A stretch of 64,000 nucleotides of DNA from Agrobacterium fabrum str. C58 (GTDB lineage: Bacteria > Pseudomonadota > Alphaproteobacteria > Rhizobiales > Rhizobiaceae), in contig NC_003062.2 in NCBI RefSeq assembly GCF_000092025.1, forward strand, positions 2,106,001 to 2,170,000. The letters are read 5' to 3'. Within the stretch, counting starts at the first letter, position 1, and the number at the start of each line of letters is the position of its first letter. The position numbers were made by a program, and so were the translations under genes. The notes under the pieces are model-generated. The model was not told the DNA's origin. It worked only from the letters and a program-made list of their open reading frames with translations, and ran no database searches. Below are positions 8,648 to 19,509 of the stretch, one piece after another.

Positions 8648-9706
8648 ATGAGCTTTTTGACACTTAGCAACATCAAGAAATCCTTCGGCTCCGTGCAGGT
8701 CGTGCATGATTTCAACATGGCCATCGAAAAGGGCGAATTCGTCTCCTTTCTCGGGCCATCGGGCTGTGGCAAGACCACCGTGCTGCGCATGATCGCCGGT
8801 TTCGAAATCCCGACCGGCGGATCGATCGTCATCAACGGCAAGGACCAGACGACGCTCAGACCGAACCAGCGCAATATCGGCATGGTGTTCCAGGCCTATG
8901 CCCTGTTCCCGAACATGAATGTCTATGAAAACGTCGCCTTCGGTCTGAAAGTCGCCGGCAAACCAAAAGCCGAGATCGACGCCCGCGTGAAGGAAATGCT
9001 CCAGCTCATCCATCTGGAACATCTGGCGGACCGCTACCCCTATCAGATGTCGGGCGGTCAGCAGCAGCGCGTGGCGCTCGCCCGGGCGCTTGCGCCGAAG
9101 CCGGAAGTGCTTCTGCTGGACGAACCGCTCTCCGCCCTCGACGCCAAGATCCGCGTCTCGCTGCGTGAGGAAATCCGCCAGATCCAGCAGAAACTCGGCA
9201 TCACCACCATTTTCGTGACCCACGATCAGGAAGAGGCCCTGTCGATATCCGACCGCATCGTCGTGATGAATGGCGGCCGTGCCGACCAGATCGGTTCGCC
9301 CTTCGATATCTACAACAAACCCGCCACCCGCTTCGTCGCCTCCTTCGTCGGTACGTTGAACCTCATCGACGCCACCGTGGTGGATTCCTCATCCAATACC
9401 ATCCGTGTCGGAGAGCAGCAGATCACCCTGCCGAAGCCGGTCGATGCAGCGAATGGCGAAAAAATCACGCTGGCACTTCGCCCGGAAGCAGGTTCCCTCG
9501 GCAGCGATGCGAAAGGCGATGTTGCCATTTCCGGCCTCGTCACCTCCAGCCAGTTCCTCGGCTCCGTCATCCGCACCCGCCTTGATCTGGGCGGTTCGAC
9601 GCTGTCCTTCGACATGTTCAACGACCCCGGCACAGCGCCGCCCGCTGTCGGTGAGCGGGTGACACTGAAATTCGCTGCCGGCGACCTGATGCTCATCAAG
9701 GACTGA
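8648..9706 (+). CDS. ABC transporter ATP-binding protein (PotA/FbpC type)
   Basis: 352 residues. The nucleotide-binding domain carries Walker A GPSGCGKTT (residues 36-44), Q-loop FQAYALFP (81-88), signature MSGGQQQR (134-141), Walker B LLLDEP (155-160) with D-loop SALD, and the switch histidine in VTHDQEEA. The last about 110 residues form the TOBE-type regulatory domain found in the CUT1/Pot/Fbp subfamilies. It energises the importer encoded immediately upstream. Whether the cargo is a polyamine, iron or another small solute cannot be decided from the ATPase. Confidence 0.88.
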   Translation: MSFLTLSNIKKSFGSVQVVHDFNMAIEKGEFVSFLGPSGCGKTTVLRMIAGFEIPTGGSIVINGKDQTTLRPNQRNIGMVFQAYALFPNMNVYENVAFGLKVAGKPKAEIDARVKEMLQLIHLEHLADRYPYQMSGGQQQRVALARALAPKPEVLLLDEPLSALDAKIRVSLREEIRQIQQKLGITTIFVTHDQEEALSISDRIVVMNGGRADQIGSPFDIYNKPATRFVASFVGTLNLIDATVVDSSSNTIRVGEQQITLPKPVDAANGEKITLALRPEAGSLGSDAKGDVAISGLVTSSQFLGSVIRTRLDLGGSTLSFDMFNDPGTAPPAVGERVTLKFAAGDLMLIKD

Positions 9707-9713
9707 AGCGCTT

Positions 9714-9754
9714 CCCCAGACGTAAAACGGCTTCGCACTTTTGCTGAAAATGCT
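9714..9754. repeat. Dispersed intergenic repeat, copy 2 (inverted)
   Basis: Reverse complement of the 6818-6857 element with few mismatches (ends CTGAAAATGCT here, begins AGCATTTCC there). It lies just 3' of the ABC operon and runs into the TCTAGAGCAGGTTC stretch that often follows such rhizobial repeats. Confidence 0.6.
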
Positions 9755-9800
9755 CTAGAGCAGGTTCGGATTGAACCTGCGGACCAATGATGAGGCCATG

Positions 9801-10844
<1,044 letters not shown>

Positions 10845-10871
10845 TACCGGTCGCAGCCATTCGGTTTCGCT

Positions 10872-11513
10872 TCACTTGGTCCTGCGCCCAAAAGCCCGGG
10901 CCGTGCCGCCTGTCGGGGGTGAGGCCTCCACCGGCGGGGGCGCCGGGCTGGCGGCAACGGAATCTGTCCGAGGCCGGCTGTACTGAGGTCTCACCAGCCG
11001 CTTCTTGCGAGCTTTGAGTGGATCGTGAGGCTCAGCCGCCTGCCCTTTGTCAGTGTCGACGAGCATTGTCAGCAATCGCCAAAACCACCGGACGGCGTCC
11101 AGACCCTTAAGGACGACCAGAAAAAAGCCGACCACCAGCACGATGAAAAAAATAGCCAGATTCCAGCGCTCATTCTGCTTTTCGCGGGCTGCGCGTTCCA
11201 GGCGGTGCTGGATCGTCGGATCGAAACCAAGCCTAGACTTCAATCGCCCAACATCGGCATCGCTGAGCCTGGTATAACGGTCGCCATAATACAGAACATA
11301 ACCGCTGCCACTGTCGCTGTTCAGAAAACCGAGATCGAGCGTGTTTCCCTCCGCCAGAAAAGCGGGGGTATTCGGCAAATCGTAGACGAGAGCAATCGTC
11401 TCGCCGCCACCGGATTCGGAGATGGCGAATAAACGATCCTTCCGCGCTTCCGCCACACTCGCGAATATCACGGAAAATAAGGCTCCGGCTGAAAATAGTG
11501 CTGTGTAACTCAT
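10872..11513 (-). CDS. Hypothetical signal-peptide and single-TM protein
   Basis: 213 residues. Residues 1-22 look like a signal peptide (LFSAGALFSVIFASVAEA). A periplasmic segment with Gly/Asp-rich sequence (LDLGFLNSDSGSGYVLYYGD) follows, then one strong transmembrane helix near residues 120-135 (LAIFFIVLVVGFFLVVL), and a basic, Pro-rich cytoplasmic tail (KARKKRLVRPQ). GAGG lies 5 nt before ATG 11513. I do not recognise a family. Convergent with the alcohol dehydrogenase gene. Confidence 0.6.
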   Translation of the reverse strand: MSYTALFSAGALFSVIFASVAEARKDRLFAISESGGGETIALVYDLPNTPAFLAEGNTLDLGFLNSDSGSGYVLYYGDRYTRLSDADVGRLKSRLGFDPTIQHRLERAAREKQNERWNLAIFFIVLVVGFFLVVLKGLDAVRWFWRLLTMLVDTDKGQAAEPHDPLKARKKRLVRPQYSRPRTDSVAASPAPPPVEASPPTGGTARAFGRRTK

Positions 11514-11845
11514 CCATTCCTCAAAATAGAAAAAAGAATGAAAAACTAATAGAATATCTCGCTTAAACTGACATTTACATCAGAATTATAGTTTTAACAA
11601 TACCAGATATATTTAGAATAGACCGAATAAATTAGAGTATTTATTTTAAATATCTGAATTATTATTTCATACCTCTCTAAATCACCACGAGAATCAACAC
11701 GGTGGAGCATACTGAGTGGGCCGTTGGCGCGGGCCACGCGACGCGTTAAGCTCCGGCCACACTCACCCGCCCCGGTGCACGGGCCTCGAACAGGCATTCG
11801 GGCGAAACATTTCTGAACAGGATCAATATTGGCAAGGACTACGAC
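11514..11845. other. Intergenic region, AT-rich half
   Basis: 332 bp between divergent genes. The first 180 bp are markedly AT-rich with runs such as TATTTATTTTAAATAT; the second half returns to genome-like composition. No RNA gene, repeat or ORF that I can support; it must hold the two divergent promoters. Confidence 0.5.
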
Positions 11846-12622
11846 ATGCTGTTTCTCGACAGCGTAGCCATGAAGGAAAAGCCGGAAGGACGGGAGGAAT
11901 ATCCTTTTTCCGTCCCAGCCATGCGCCATCTGGAACGCCTCGAATTCAAGACACCGATCACCTTTTTTGCCGGCAATAACGGTTCCGGCAAATCGACATT
12001 GTTGGAAGGTCTGGCGGCGGGAATGACGGCCTATGCCATTGGCAATCATGGCGATGTCAAGGGTGACCTCTATCTCCAGCATGCCGAGACCGTGGCGAAG
12101 GCCTTCTATTTCGCCCGCAAGAAATATCCGAAGATACGCATGTTTCTGCGCGCCGAAGATGTGCTGGGCTATATCCGTCGGCAGAACGAAAATGCGCTGG
12201 ACGATTTTCGCTGGGAACGGGAAAAGGCCCTGAAGAAAGGCGAGGATTTTCCGGAGGAAACGCCGGAGATCTTTCGCGGGATTGTCAGGAACAACAGCCT
12301 CGACCGACGGTCACATGGTGAAGGCTTCCTCGATATCATGCACCGGCGGCTTCACGGCGCTGGCCTCTATTTTCTCGACGAACCGGAAAGCCCACTTTCG
12401 CCGCAAAAGCAGCTGGAACTGGCGGCAATCATCCGCCAAGCGGCCGATAGCGGCGGGCAATTGATCATTGCCACCCACTCGCCCGTGCTTTTAGCCATTC
12501 CAGAGGCGACGATTTATTATTTCGATGAGGATGGCATTACAGAACGGCTCTATGACGAACTGGAAAACATCGCCTTCCTGCGCCGCTTTCTCGATCGTCC
12601 GTCGAAATACCTGGACGATTGA
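11846..12622 (+). CDS. Stand-alone AAA (ABC-type) ATPase
   Basis: 258 residues. Walker A is GNNGSGKST (residues 43-51), Walker B is GLYFLDEPESPLSP, and a switch-like histidine occurs in LIIATHSPVLLAI. This is the pattern of small AAA_21/OLD-like ATPases related to RecF/SMC heads, with no membrane partner and no nuclease domain. AAGGA lies 7 nt before ATG 11846. Such proteins occur both as orphan chromosomal genes and in defence or toxin modules; no partner gene is adjacent here. Role unknown. Confidence 0.75.
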   Translation: MLFLDSVAMKEKPEGREEYPFSVPAMRHLERLEFKTPITFFAGNNGSGKSTLLEGLAAGMTAYAIGNHGDVKGDLYLQHAETVAKAFYFARKKYPKIRMFLRAEDVLGYIRRQNENALDDFRWEREKALKKGEDFPEETPEIFRGIVRNNSLDRRSHGEGFLDIMHRRLHGAGLYFLDEPESPLSPQKQLELAAIIRQAADSGGQLIIATHSPVLLAIPEATIYYFDEDGITERLYDELENIAFLRRFLDRPSKYLDD

Positions 12623-12700
12623 GGATCGATAAGGCTTGAAATCCCGCCGCGCTTGCCGCATTCCCATAAGTAATACGTAATTTAGAAAAGAAGCAGGCTT

Positions 12701-14032
12701 ATGTCTCCCACCACCACCCCGGCGGCGGCCCGTCCCCTCAACAGCCAGGATTTCAGAACGCTCGGTCTTTCGGCCCTTGGCGGCGCGCTCGAATTTTACG
12801 ACTTCATCATTTTCGTATTTTTCGCCACCGTCATCGGCCATCTGTTTTTCCCGCCGGAAATGCCGGACTGGCTGGTGATGATTCAGACCTTCGGCATCTT
12901 CGCCGCCGGTTATCTGGTGCGGCCGCTCGGCGGCATCGTGCTCGCCCATTATGGCGACAGGTATGGACGCAAGCGCGTCTTCGCCTTCTCCATCCTCCTG
13001 ATGGCGCTCTCCACACTCGGCATGGCGCTGATGCCGACCTATGCCACCATCGGCGTGGCGGCCCCGATCCTGCTCATCATCCTGCGCATGCTGCAGGGCG
13101 CCGCCATCGGTGGTGAAGTACCGGGAGCCTGGACATTTGTCGCCGAACATGTGCCCTTCCGCCGCGTTGGCCTCGCCTGCGGTTTCCTCACCTCCGGGCT
13201 TTCGTTCGGCATCATGCTGGGGTCGCTGATCGCCTTTGCGATCAACTCGCTCTTCACACCGGAAGACGTGGCCGGCTACGCCTGGCGCATCCCGTTCCTG
13301 CTTGGCGGCGTTTTCGGCCTCATCGCCGTCTATCTGCGCCGTTGGCTGGAAGAGACGCCGATCTACATGGAGATGAAGAAGTCGAAGTCCCTCACGGACA
13401 AGCTGCCGCTTGGCCTCGTGCTGAAGCATCACAGGCGTGGCGTGATCATTTCCGCCCTGCTGACCTGGGTTCTGTCAGCGGCCATCGTCGTCACCACGCT
13501 GATGACGGCCACCTTCCTGCAGAAGCTCTACGGTTACACCCCGACGCAGGCCTTAGCCGGTACCAGCTTCGGCACGCTGTTCCTGATCTTCGGCGTCATC
13601 ATCGCCGGAGCGCTGATCGACCGCGTCGGCTCCGGCATCTTTTTCATGGGCGCCAGCATCTTCTTCGGCATCGCCACCTTCACCTTCTACAGCTATGCCG
13701 GCACCTCGCTCGAAACCATGTTCGTGCTTTATGGCGTGATGGGCCTTTCGGTGGGCATGGCCGGCGCCGTGCCCTATGTCATGGTGCGGGCCTTCCCGGC
13801 ATCGGTCCGCTTCTCCGGCCTCTCCTTCGCCTACAACGTCTCTTATGCCGTCTTCGGCGGGCTGACACCGATTGGCGTAACGACGGCGCTTGCCATCAAT
13901 CCGATGGCCCACGCCTGGTATCTGGTCTTCATCGCCTTCCTCGCCTTCGCGATCGGCCTCTACCTCCATCTGCGCGGCAGCGAGGTAGAAAGCCATGTCG
14001 GCATTGAGGAGCTGGCGGCATTGCGGTCGTAA
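12701..14032 (+). CDS. MFS transporter, metabolite:H+ symporter (MHS) family
   Basis: 443 residues with 12 predicted transmembrane segments. The MHS hallmark GALEFYDFIIFVFFATVIG is in TM1, the MFS loop signature HYGDRYGRKR follows TM2, and RMLQGAAIGGEVPGAWTF is in TM4. Relatives move citrate, alpha-ketoglutarate, proline/betaine or shikimate with protons. No catabolic partner is adjacent, so the substrate stays open. The gene ends at a strong bidirectional terminator facing metH. Confidence 0.85.
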   Translation: MSPTTTPAAARPLNSQDFRTLGLSALGGALEFYDFIIFVFFATVIGHLFFPPEMPDWLVMIQTFGIFAAGYLVRPLGGIVLAHYGDRYGRKRVFAFSILLMALSTLGMALMPTYATIGVAAPILLIILRMLQGAAIGGEVPGAWTFVAEHVPFRRVGLACGFLTSGLSFGIMLGSLIAFAINSLFTPEDVAGYAWRIPFLLGGVFGLIAVYLRRWLEETPIYMEMKKSKSLTDKLPLGLVLKHHRRGVIISALLTWVLSAAIVVTTLMTATFLQKLYGYTPTQALAGTSFGTLFLIFGVIIAGALIDRVGSGIFFMGASIFFGIATFTFYSYAGTSLETMFVLYGVMGLSVGMAGAVPYVMVRAFPASVRFSGLSFAYNVSYAVFGGLTPIGVTTALAINPMAHAWYLVFIAFLAFAIGLYLHLRGSEVESHVGIEELAALRS

Positions 14033-14048
14033 GCTCAACAGAAAACAC

Positions 14049-14081
14049 AAAAAAAGCGCGGGCAAGACCCGCGCTTTTTTA
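14049..14081. terminator. Bidirectional intrinsic terminator between MFS gene and metH
   Basis: AAAAAGCGCGGG-CAAGA-CCCGCGCTTTTT: a 12-bp perfect stem with T-runs on both strands, placed between the convergent MFS gene (stop 14032) and metH (stop 14106). Confidence 0.9.
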
Positions 14082-14105
14082 TTTGTCCCGGCGATGCGTG
14101 AAACA

Positions 14106-17100
14106 TCACGCAGCGCTGTCGATTTTCTCCTCGCCGTTGGTCGGCACGTAGTTGAGCACCGGCCCGAGCCAGCGCTCCACCTCTGTGACCGGCATATCCT
14201 TGCGGCGCGCATAGTCGAGAACCTGATCCCGCTCCACCTTGGCAACGCCGAAATAATAGCTTTCGGGATGGCCGATATAGAGGCCCGAAACCGACGAGCC
14301 GGGCCACATCGCATAGCTTTCCGTCAATTCCACACCCGCCGCATTGGTGGCGTCCAGCAGAGCAAACAGCGTCTTCTTTTCGGTGTGGTCCGGCTGGGCC
14401 GGATAACCCGGTGCCGGGCGGATACCGGCATAGGCTTCGCCTATCAGATCGTCACCGGCAAGAGCCTCGTCCGGCGCATAACCCCAGAACTCCTTGCGCA
14501 CGCGCTCATGCATACGCTCGGCAAAGGCTTCGGCAAAACGGTCAGCCAACGCCTTGACGAGGATGGACGAATAATCGTCATTGGCCCGCTCGAAGCGCTC
14601 GGCAATCGCCACTTCCTCGATACCCGCCGTTACCACGAAACCGCCGACATAATCGGCAACGCCGCTATCGACGGGCGCGACGAAATCGGACAGCGCCACG
14701 TTCGGACGGCCATCGCGCTTGGAAAGCTGCTGGCGCAGCGTGAAGAACGTCGCCAACTCTTCCTTCCGACCTTCATCCGTAAAGAGCCTGATATCGTCAC
14801 CCACGGCATTGGCCGGCCAGAAGCCGATCACCGCGCGTGGTCGGAACCACTTTTCCTCGATGATCTTCGCAAGCATGGCCTGCGCATCGGCATAAAGCTG
14901 CCGCGCCGCCTCGCCCTGCTTTTCGTCTTCAAGGATCGCCGGGAAACGGCCCTTCAATTCCCAGGTCTGGAAGAACGGCGTCCAGTCGATGTAACGGGAA
15001 AGCTCTTCCAGATCATAGGTCTCAAAAACCTTGGTGCCGAAGAACTGCGGCTTGACAACGCTGTAGCTCGACCAGTCGATCTTGTGCGCATTCTCCCGGG
15101 CGCGGGAAAGCGGCAGGCGCTGCTTTTCGCGCTCATTGCGGGCATGGGCTTCCGCCACCTTGGCATATTCGGCTCGGATGCCGTCGATATAAGCGGGCTT
15201 CTGCTCTTCGGAGAGGAGCGCTGAAACGACGCCCACCGCGCGCGAGGCGTCGGTGACATAGATCGCCTGCCCCTGCTCGTAACGCGGATGGATTTTTACC
15301 GCCGTATGCACACGGCTGGTCGTCGCACCGCCGATCAGCAGCGGAATGTCGAAACCCTGTCGCTCCATTTCGGCCGCCACATGCACCATCTCATCCAGCG
15401 ACGGGGTGATGAGGCCGGAGAGGCCGATCACATCCACCTTTTCGGCGATCGCCGTTTCGAGGATTTTCGTCGTCGGCACCATCACGCCGAGATCAATGAT
15501 CTCGTAATTGTTGCAGGCTAGCACAACGCCGACGATGTTCTTGCCGATATCGTGCACGTCGCCCTTCACGGTCGCCATTAGCACCTTGCCGGCGGCACTG
15601 CGCTCGGAACCGCCATTCAGGCGCTTTTCCTCTTCCATGTAAGGCAGCAGAACGGCAACCGCCTGCTTCATCACACGGGCGGATTTCACCACCTGTGGCA
15701 GGAACATCTTGCCGGAACCGAACAGGTCACCCACCACATTCATACCGGCCATCAGCGGCCCTTCGATGACATGCAGCGGGCGGGCGGCCTGCTGGCGTGC
15801 CTCTTCCGTATCGGCCTCGATATAGTCGGTAATGCCGTTGACCAGAGCATGTTCCAGCCGCTTTTCAACGGGATACTCGCGCCAGGAAAGATCCTGCACC
15901 TTGGCCTGTTTTTCACCCGTACCACGGAAACGCTCCGCCACCTCGAGCAGACGCTCCGTGGCATCGTCGCGGCGGTTCAGCACCACGTCTTCGCAGGCCT
16001 CGCGCAGTTCCGCATCGATATTGTCGTAAACCGCAAGCTGCCCGGCGTTGACGATGCCCATATCCATGCCGACCTGAATGGCGTGATAGAGGAACACGGC
16101 ATGCATCGCCTCACGCACCGGCTCATTGCCGCGGAAGGAGAAGGACAGGTTGGAAACGCCCCCGGAAATATGCGTGAGCGGCATGGTTTCGCGGATGGTC
16201 TTGGTGGCCTCGATGAAGTCCACGCCGTAATTATTGTGCTCCTCGATGCCCGTAGCTACCGCAAACACATTCGGGTCGAAGATGATGTCTTCCGGAGACA
16301 GACCGGCCTTTTCGGTCAGAAGCTTGTAGGCGCGCGCGCAGATTTCCACCTTGCGCTGATAGGTATCCGCCTGCCCGACCTCATCAAAGGCCATGACGAC
16401 AACCGCCGCACCGTAATTGTGGACGAGCCGAGCCTGCTGGAGAAACTTCTCCTCGCCTTCCTTCAGCGAAATGGAATTGACGATCGATTTGCCCTGCACG
16501 CATTTCAGGCCGGCCTCGATGATCTCGAACTTGGATGAGTCGATCATGACGGGCACACGGGCAATGTCAGGCTCGGCGGCGATGAGGTTCAGGAACTCGA
16601 CCATCGCCTTTTCCGAATCGATCAGGCCCTCATCCATGTTGATGTCGATGATCTGCGCGCCGTTTTCCACCTGGTCGCGGGCAACAGCCAGCGCCGCCGT
16701 ATAGTCGCCGGCAGTGATGAGCTTGCGGAAGCGGGCCGAACCGGTGACGTTGGTGCGCTCGCCCACGTTGACGAAGGGAATGTCCTTGGTCAGCACGAAG
16801 GGTTCAAGGCCGGAAAGCGACATGAACGGCTTGTGTTCAGGAATTTCGCGGGGCTTGTAATCCTTGACGGCTTCGGCAATCGCCCGGATATGTTCCGGCG
16901 TCGAACCGCAGCAACCGCCGACGATGTTGACGAGACCGTCACGAACGAAGCCCTCAACCTGGCGCGCCATCATCTCGGGCGTTTCGTCATATTGGCCGAA
17001 CTCGTTCGGCAGGCCGGCATTCGGATAGGCGCAGACAAAGGTGTCGGCCACATCGGACAGTTCCTGCAGATGCGGGCGCATGGCATCCGCACCGAGCGCG

Positions 17101-17879
17101 CAGTTGAGGCCGATGGTGAAGGGGTTGGCGTGGCGCACCGAGTTCCAGAACGCCGAAGGCGTCTGGCCGGACAACGTGCGACCGGAAAGGTCGGTGATCG
17201 TGCCTGAGATCATGACCGGCAGGCGGATGCCCTTAGCCTCGAAACGTTCCTCGCAGGCGAAGATCGCCGCCTTGGCGTTCAGCGTATCGAAGATCGTCTC
17301 GATGAGGATGATATCGGCACCACCGTCGATCAGGCCATCGATCTGCTCGCCATAGGCAATGCGCAGATCGTCGAAACTGACGGCGCGGTAACCGGGATTG
17401 TTGACGTCAGGCGAGATCGAGGCCGTGCGGTTGGTCGGACCGATGGCACCGGCCACGAAACGGCGGCGGCCATCCTCGCGCTCGGCGCGCTGAGCCGCCC
17501 GGCGCACGATCGCCGCGCCCTCGCGGTTGAGATCGTAGACGGCATTCTCCATCTCGTAATCGGCCTGCGCGATGCGGGTGGAGGAAAACGTGTTGGTTTC
17601 GAGAATATCCGCGCCCGCCATGGCGTAGCGATAGTGGATTTCCTCGATGGCATCGGGCTGTGTCAGGATCAGAAGGTCGTTATTGCCCTTCTGGTGACAG
17701 GCGCAGCCGATAAAACGGTCGCCACGAAAATGATCCTCGTCAAAACCGAGACCCTGGATCTGCGTGCCCATGGCACCATCGAGAATGAGGATGCGTTCGC
17801 TGGCGGCATCGCGCAACGCCTTGAAAATTTCCGCGCCGTCGCGCTTTGCCCCTTCAGGGCCAAACAGGTCGTCAAACAC
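14106..17879 (-). CDS. metH: Cobalamin-dependent methionine synthase MetH
   Basis: 1257 residues, the usual MetH length. It transfers the methyl group of methyltetrahydrofolate to homocysteine via cobalamin. Modules in order: homocysteine-binding barrel (about 1-330; zinc cysteines in GLNCALG and GGCCGS), pterin-binding barrel (about 350-620), cap and B12-binding domain with the cobalamin histidine in [11 protein letters not shown], and the C-terminal AdoMet-dependent reactivation domain. I choose GTG 17879 ([10 protein letters not shown]) because AGGAG lies 7 nt upstream; ATG 17894 and TTG 17906 are in frame but have no RBS. A 20-bp palindrome lies 47-66 nt upstream. It is divergent from the D-mannose isomerase gene. 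Confidence 0.96.
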   Translation of the reverse strand: MFDDLFGPEGAKRDGAEIFKALRDAASERILILDGAMGTQIQGLGFDEDHFRGDRFIGCACHQKGNNDLLILTQPDAIEEIHYRYAMAGADILETNTFSSTRIAQADYEMENAVYDLNREGAAIVRRAAQRAEREDGRRRFVAGAIGPTNRTASISPDVNNPGYRAVSFDDLRIAYGEQIDGLIDGGADIILIETIFDTLNAKAAIFACEERFEAKGIRLPVMISGTITDLSGRTLSGQTPSAFWNSVRHANPFTIGLNCALGADAMRPHLQELSDVADTFVCAYPNAGLPNEFGQYDETPEMMARQVEGFVRDGLVNIVGGCCGSTPEHIRAIAEAVKDYKPREIPEHKPFMSLSGLEPFVLTKDIPFVNVGERTNVTGSARFRKLITAGDYTAALAVARDQVENGAQIIDINMDEGLIDSEKAMVEFLNLIAAEPDIARVPVMIDSSKFEIIEAGLKCVQGKSIVNSISLKEGEEKFLQQARLVHNYGAAVVVMAFDEVGQADTYQRKVEICARAYKLLTEKAGLSPEDIIFDPNVFAVATGIEEHNNYGVDFIEATKTIRETMPLTHISGGVSNLSFSFRGNEPVREAMHAVFLYHAIQVGMDMGIVNAGQLAVYDNIDAELREACEDVVLNRRDDATERLLEVAERFRGTGEKQAKVQDLSWREYPVEKRLEHALVNGITDYIEADTEEARQQAARPLHVIEGPLMAGMNVVGDLFGSGKMFLPQVVKSARVMKQAVAVLLPYMEEEKRLNGGSERSAAGKVLMATVKGDVHDIGKNIVGVVLACNNYEIIDLGVMVPTTKILETAIAEKVDVIGLSGLITPSLDEMVHVAAEMERQGFDIPLLIGGATTSRVHTAVKIHPRYEQGQAIYVTDASRAVGVVSALLSEEQKPAYIDGIRAEYAKVAEAHARNEREKQRLPLSRARENAHKIDWSSYSVVKPQFFGTKVFETYDLEELSRYIDWTPFFQTWELKGRFPAILEDEKQGEAARQLYADAQAMLAKIIEEKWFRPRAVIGFWPANAVGDDIRLFTDEGRKEELATFFTLRQQLSKRDGRPNVALSDFVAPVDSGVADYVGGFVVTAGIEEVAIAERFERANDDYSSILVKALADRFAEAFAERMHERVRKEFWGYAPDEALAGDDLIGEAYAGIRPAPGYPAQPDHTEKKTLFALLDATNAAGVELTESYAMWPGSSVSGLYIGHPESYYFGVAKVERDQVLDYARRKDMPVTEVERWLGPVLNYVPTNGEEKIDSAA

Positions 17880-17925
17880 GGGCACACTCCTCATTTCGAT
17901 TTGCAAGATCGCAAGCAGTCAAGTC

Positions 17926-17945
17926 ACATAAAGATATGTTTATGT
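17926..17945. promoter_or_regulatory. Palindromic operator candidate upstream of metH
   Basis: ACATAAAGATATGTTTATGT is a near-perfect 20-bp palindrome (one symmetric mismatch pair), followed closely by another AT-rich half (ATATATCTTCA). ArsR-type S-adenosylhomocysteine regulators (SahR) of Proteobacteria are known to use AT-rich palindromes before methionine-cycle genes. Assignment to SahR is inference; the palindrome is direct observation. Confidence 0.55.
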
Positions 17946-18070
17946 CAATATATCTTCAAGGTACAGACATGGCTTTGCGCCATTCCATCACGTTACGAAA
18001 TATCGCTGACAGATGACAGGTTTATACGGCAAGGATATAAGCCGAAGCAGCAAACCGCATGGAGGACGAG

Positions 18071-19318
18071 ATGCCCGAAGACGATCACAACAGCCGCAAC
18101 TGGAATACCCTGCCCTGGCACCGCCAGTGGCTGGTAAAACAGGTCGAGGGACTTTTCGACTTCTTCCAGCACCGTGCCCTCAACCCCGCCGGCGGTTTCT
18201 TCGATCTGGACGCCAAGGGCGCGCCGCTACAGGCGAATGACCCGGTGCGCGGCATTCACGCCTCCGCCCGCATGGTGCATTGCTTCTCCATCGGCCACCT
18301 GCTCGGCCGCCCGGGCTGCGGCGATATTGTCGACCACGGCATGACCTATCTCTGGAACAATCATCGTGATGGCGAACATGGCGGTTACTTCTGGCAGGTG
18401 AATGATGCCGGCCCAGTGGATGCCACCAAACAGGGCTACGGCCATGCCTTCGTGCTTCTGGCCGCTTCTTCCGCCAAGACCGTCGGGCATCCGCTTGCCG
18501 ACCAGATGCTGGCCGACATTACCGAAGTGCTGGAAACCCGGTTCTGGGAAGAAAAACACGGCGCCATCGCCGAGGAATTCAATCGCGACTGGTCGCCCAT
18601 CGATAATTACCGCGGCCAGAATTCCAATATGCATCTGACCGAAGCGCTGATGGCCGCCTATGAGGCGACGGGCGACAGCAACTACCTGACCAAGGCTGAA
18701 CGCATCGCCGATCTCGTCATCCGCCGCCGCGCCGGTGAGCTGGATTTCCGCGTGCCGGAGCACTTTGACGAGAACTGGACGCTCGACAAGGCGTATCGCG
18801 GCAACGAAATGTTCCGCCCCTCCGGCTCCACCCCCGGCCACTGGCTGGAATGGGCGCGTCTCATCCTGCAATTATGGGTGCTCGGTGAGCGCCAGCACGA
18901 CTGGATGCCGGTGGCCGCCAAATCGCTATTCGTACAATCCATGGCGCTCGGCTGGGATCGGGAAAAGGGCGGCTTCTTTTATACGCTCGACTGGAACGAC
19001 AACCCCGACAAGCGGGCAAAGCTCTGGTGGCCCATGTGCGAGGCGGCGGGTGCGGCCCACTTCCTCAACGAGAACCTGCCGGCCGATGCCTTCTACGAGG
19101 ATAGCTACCGCCGCATCTGGAGCACCATCGCCAACAACTTCATCGATCACGAGAATGGCGGCTGGCACGAAGAACTGACGGAAGATCTGGTGCCGGCCCA
19201 CACGCTGTTCCCCGGCAAGGGCGATATCTACCACGCGCTTCAGGCCTGCCTGATCCCGCTTTTCCCGGCAGCGGGAAGCCTGACGACGGTGATCAAGGAG
19301 AGCGGCGGGGATTATTGA
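18071..19318 (+). CDS. AGE-family D-mannose isomerase
   Basis: 415 residues of the N-acylglucosamine 2-epimerase (AGE) superfamily, an (alpha/alpha)6 barrel. Recognisable elements are HASARMVHCFSIGHLLG, GQNSNMHLTEALMAAYEATGD and the late histidine-containing segment GGWHEEL, which contribute to the active site in mannose/sulfoquinovose isomerases. Length and sequence resemble D-mannose isomerases described from Agrobacterium, which interconvert mannose and fructose. ATG 18071 has GGAGG 5 nt upstream; the ATG at 18059 does not. Cellobiose 2-epimerase or another aldose-ketose isomerase activity is the alternative. Confidence 0.85.
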   Translation: MPEDDHNSRNWNTLPWHRQWLVKQVEGLFDFFQHRALNPAGGFFDLDAKGAPLQANDPVRGIHASARMVHCFSIGHLLGRPGCGDIVDHGMTYLWNNHRDGEHGGYFWQVNDAGPVDATKQGYGHAFVLLAASSAKTVGHPLADQMLADITEVLETRFWEEKHGAIAEEFNRDWSPIDNYRGQNSNMHLTEALMAAYEATGDSNYLTKAERIADLVIRRRAGELDFRVPEHFDENWTLDKAYRGNEMFRPSGSTPGHWLEWARLILQLWVLGERQHDWMPVAAKSLFVQSMALGWDREKGGFFYTLDWNDNPDKRAKLWWPMCEAAGAAHFLNENLPADAFYEDSYRRIWSTIANNFIDHENGGWHEELTEDLVPAHTLFPGKGDIYHALQACLIPLFPAAGSLTTVIKESGGDY

Positions 19319-19376
19319 GGTGCATTGGGGGAAACGGATGCCAGCGGACGACGGCGTCGAAGACTTCTCTGCCGTC

Positions 19377-19454
19377 ATGCTCGGGCTTGTCCCGAGCATC
19401 TGCTACCTATCCACTGGACCAACGTGGTTGGATCCTCGGAACAAGTCCGAGGAT
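19377..19454. repeat. RIME-like double-hairpin intergenic repeat, copy 1
   Basis: Two palindromes, ATGCTCGGGC-TTG-TCCCGAGCAT-type at 19377-19399 and ATCCTCGGA..TCCGAGGAT at 19432-19454, are separated by 32 bp. The same unit types occur at 41353-41430. The architecture fits rhizobial intergenic mosaic elements. Confidence 0.7.
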
Positions 19455-19509
19455 AACGCCACGCAGAAAAGGACACCGCCAAGGTAAATCAAAAGGCGTT
19501 CCAAAACCC

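Noticed and set aside
17880..18070. SAM, SAH or cobalamin riboswitch upstream of metH
   Set aside because: The 190-bp region lacks the conserved cores (for example no cobalamin box) and is better explained by a protein-binding palindrome.
19319..19509. CRISPR-like repeats
   Set aside because: Only two palindromic units with different sequences and no regular repeat-spacer series; better explained as an intergenic mosaic element. No cas genes are present.
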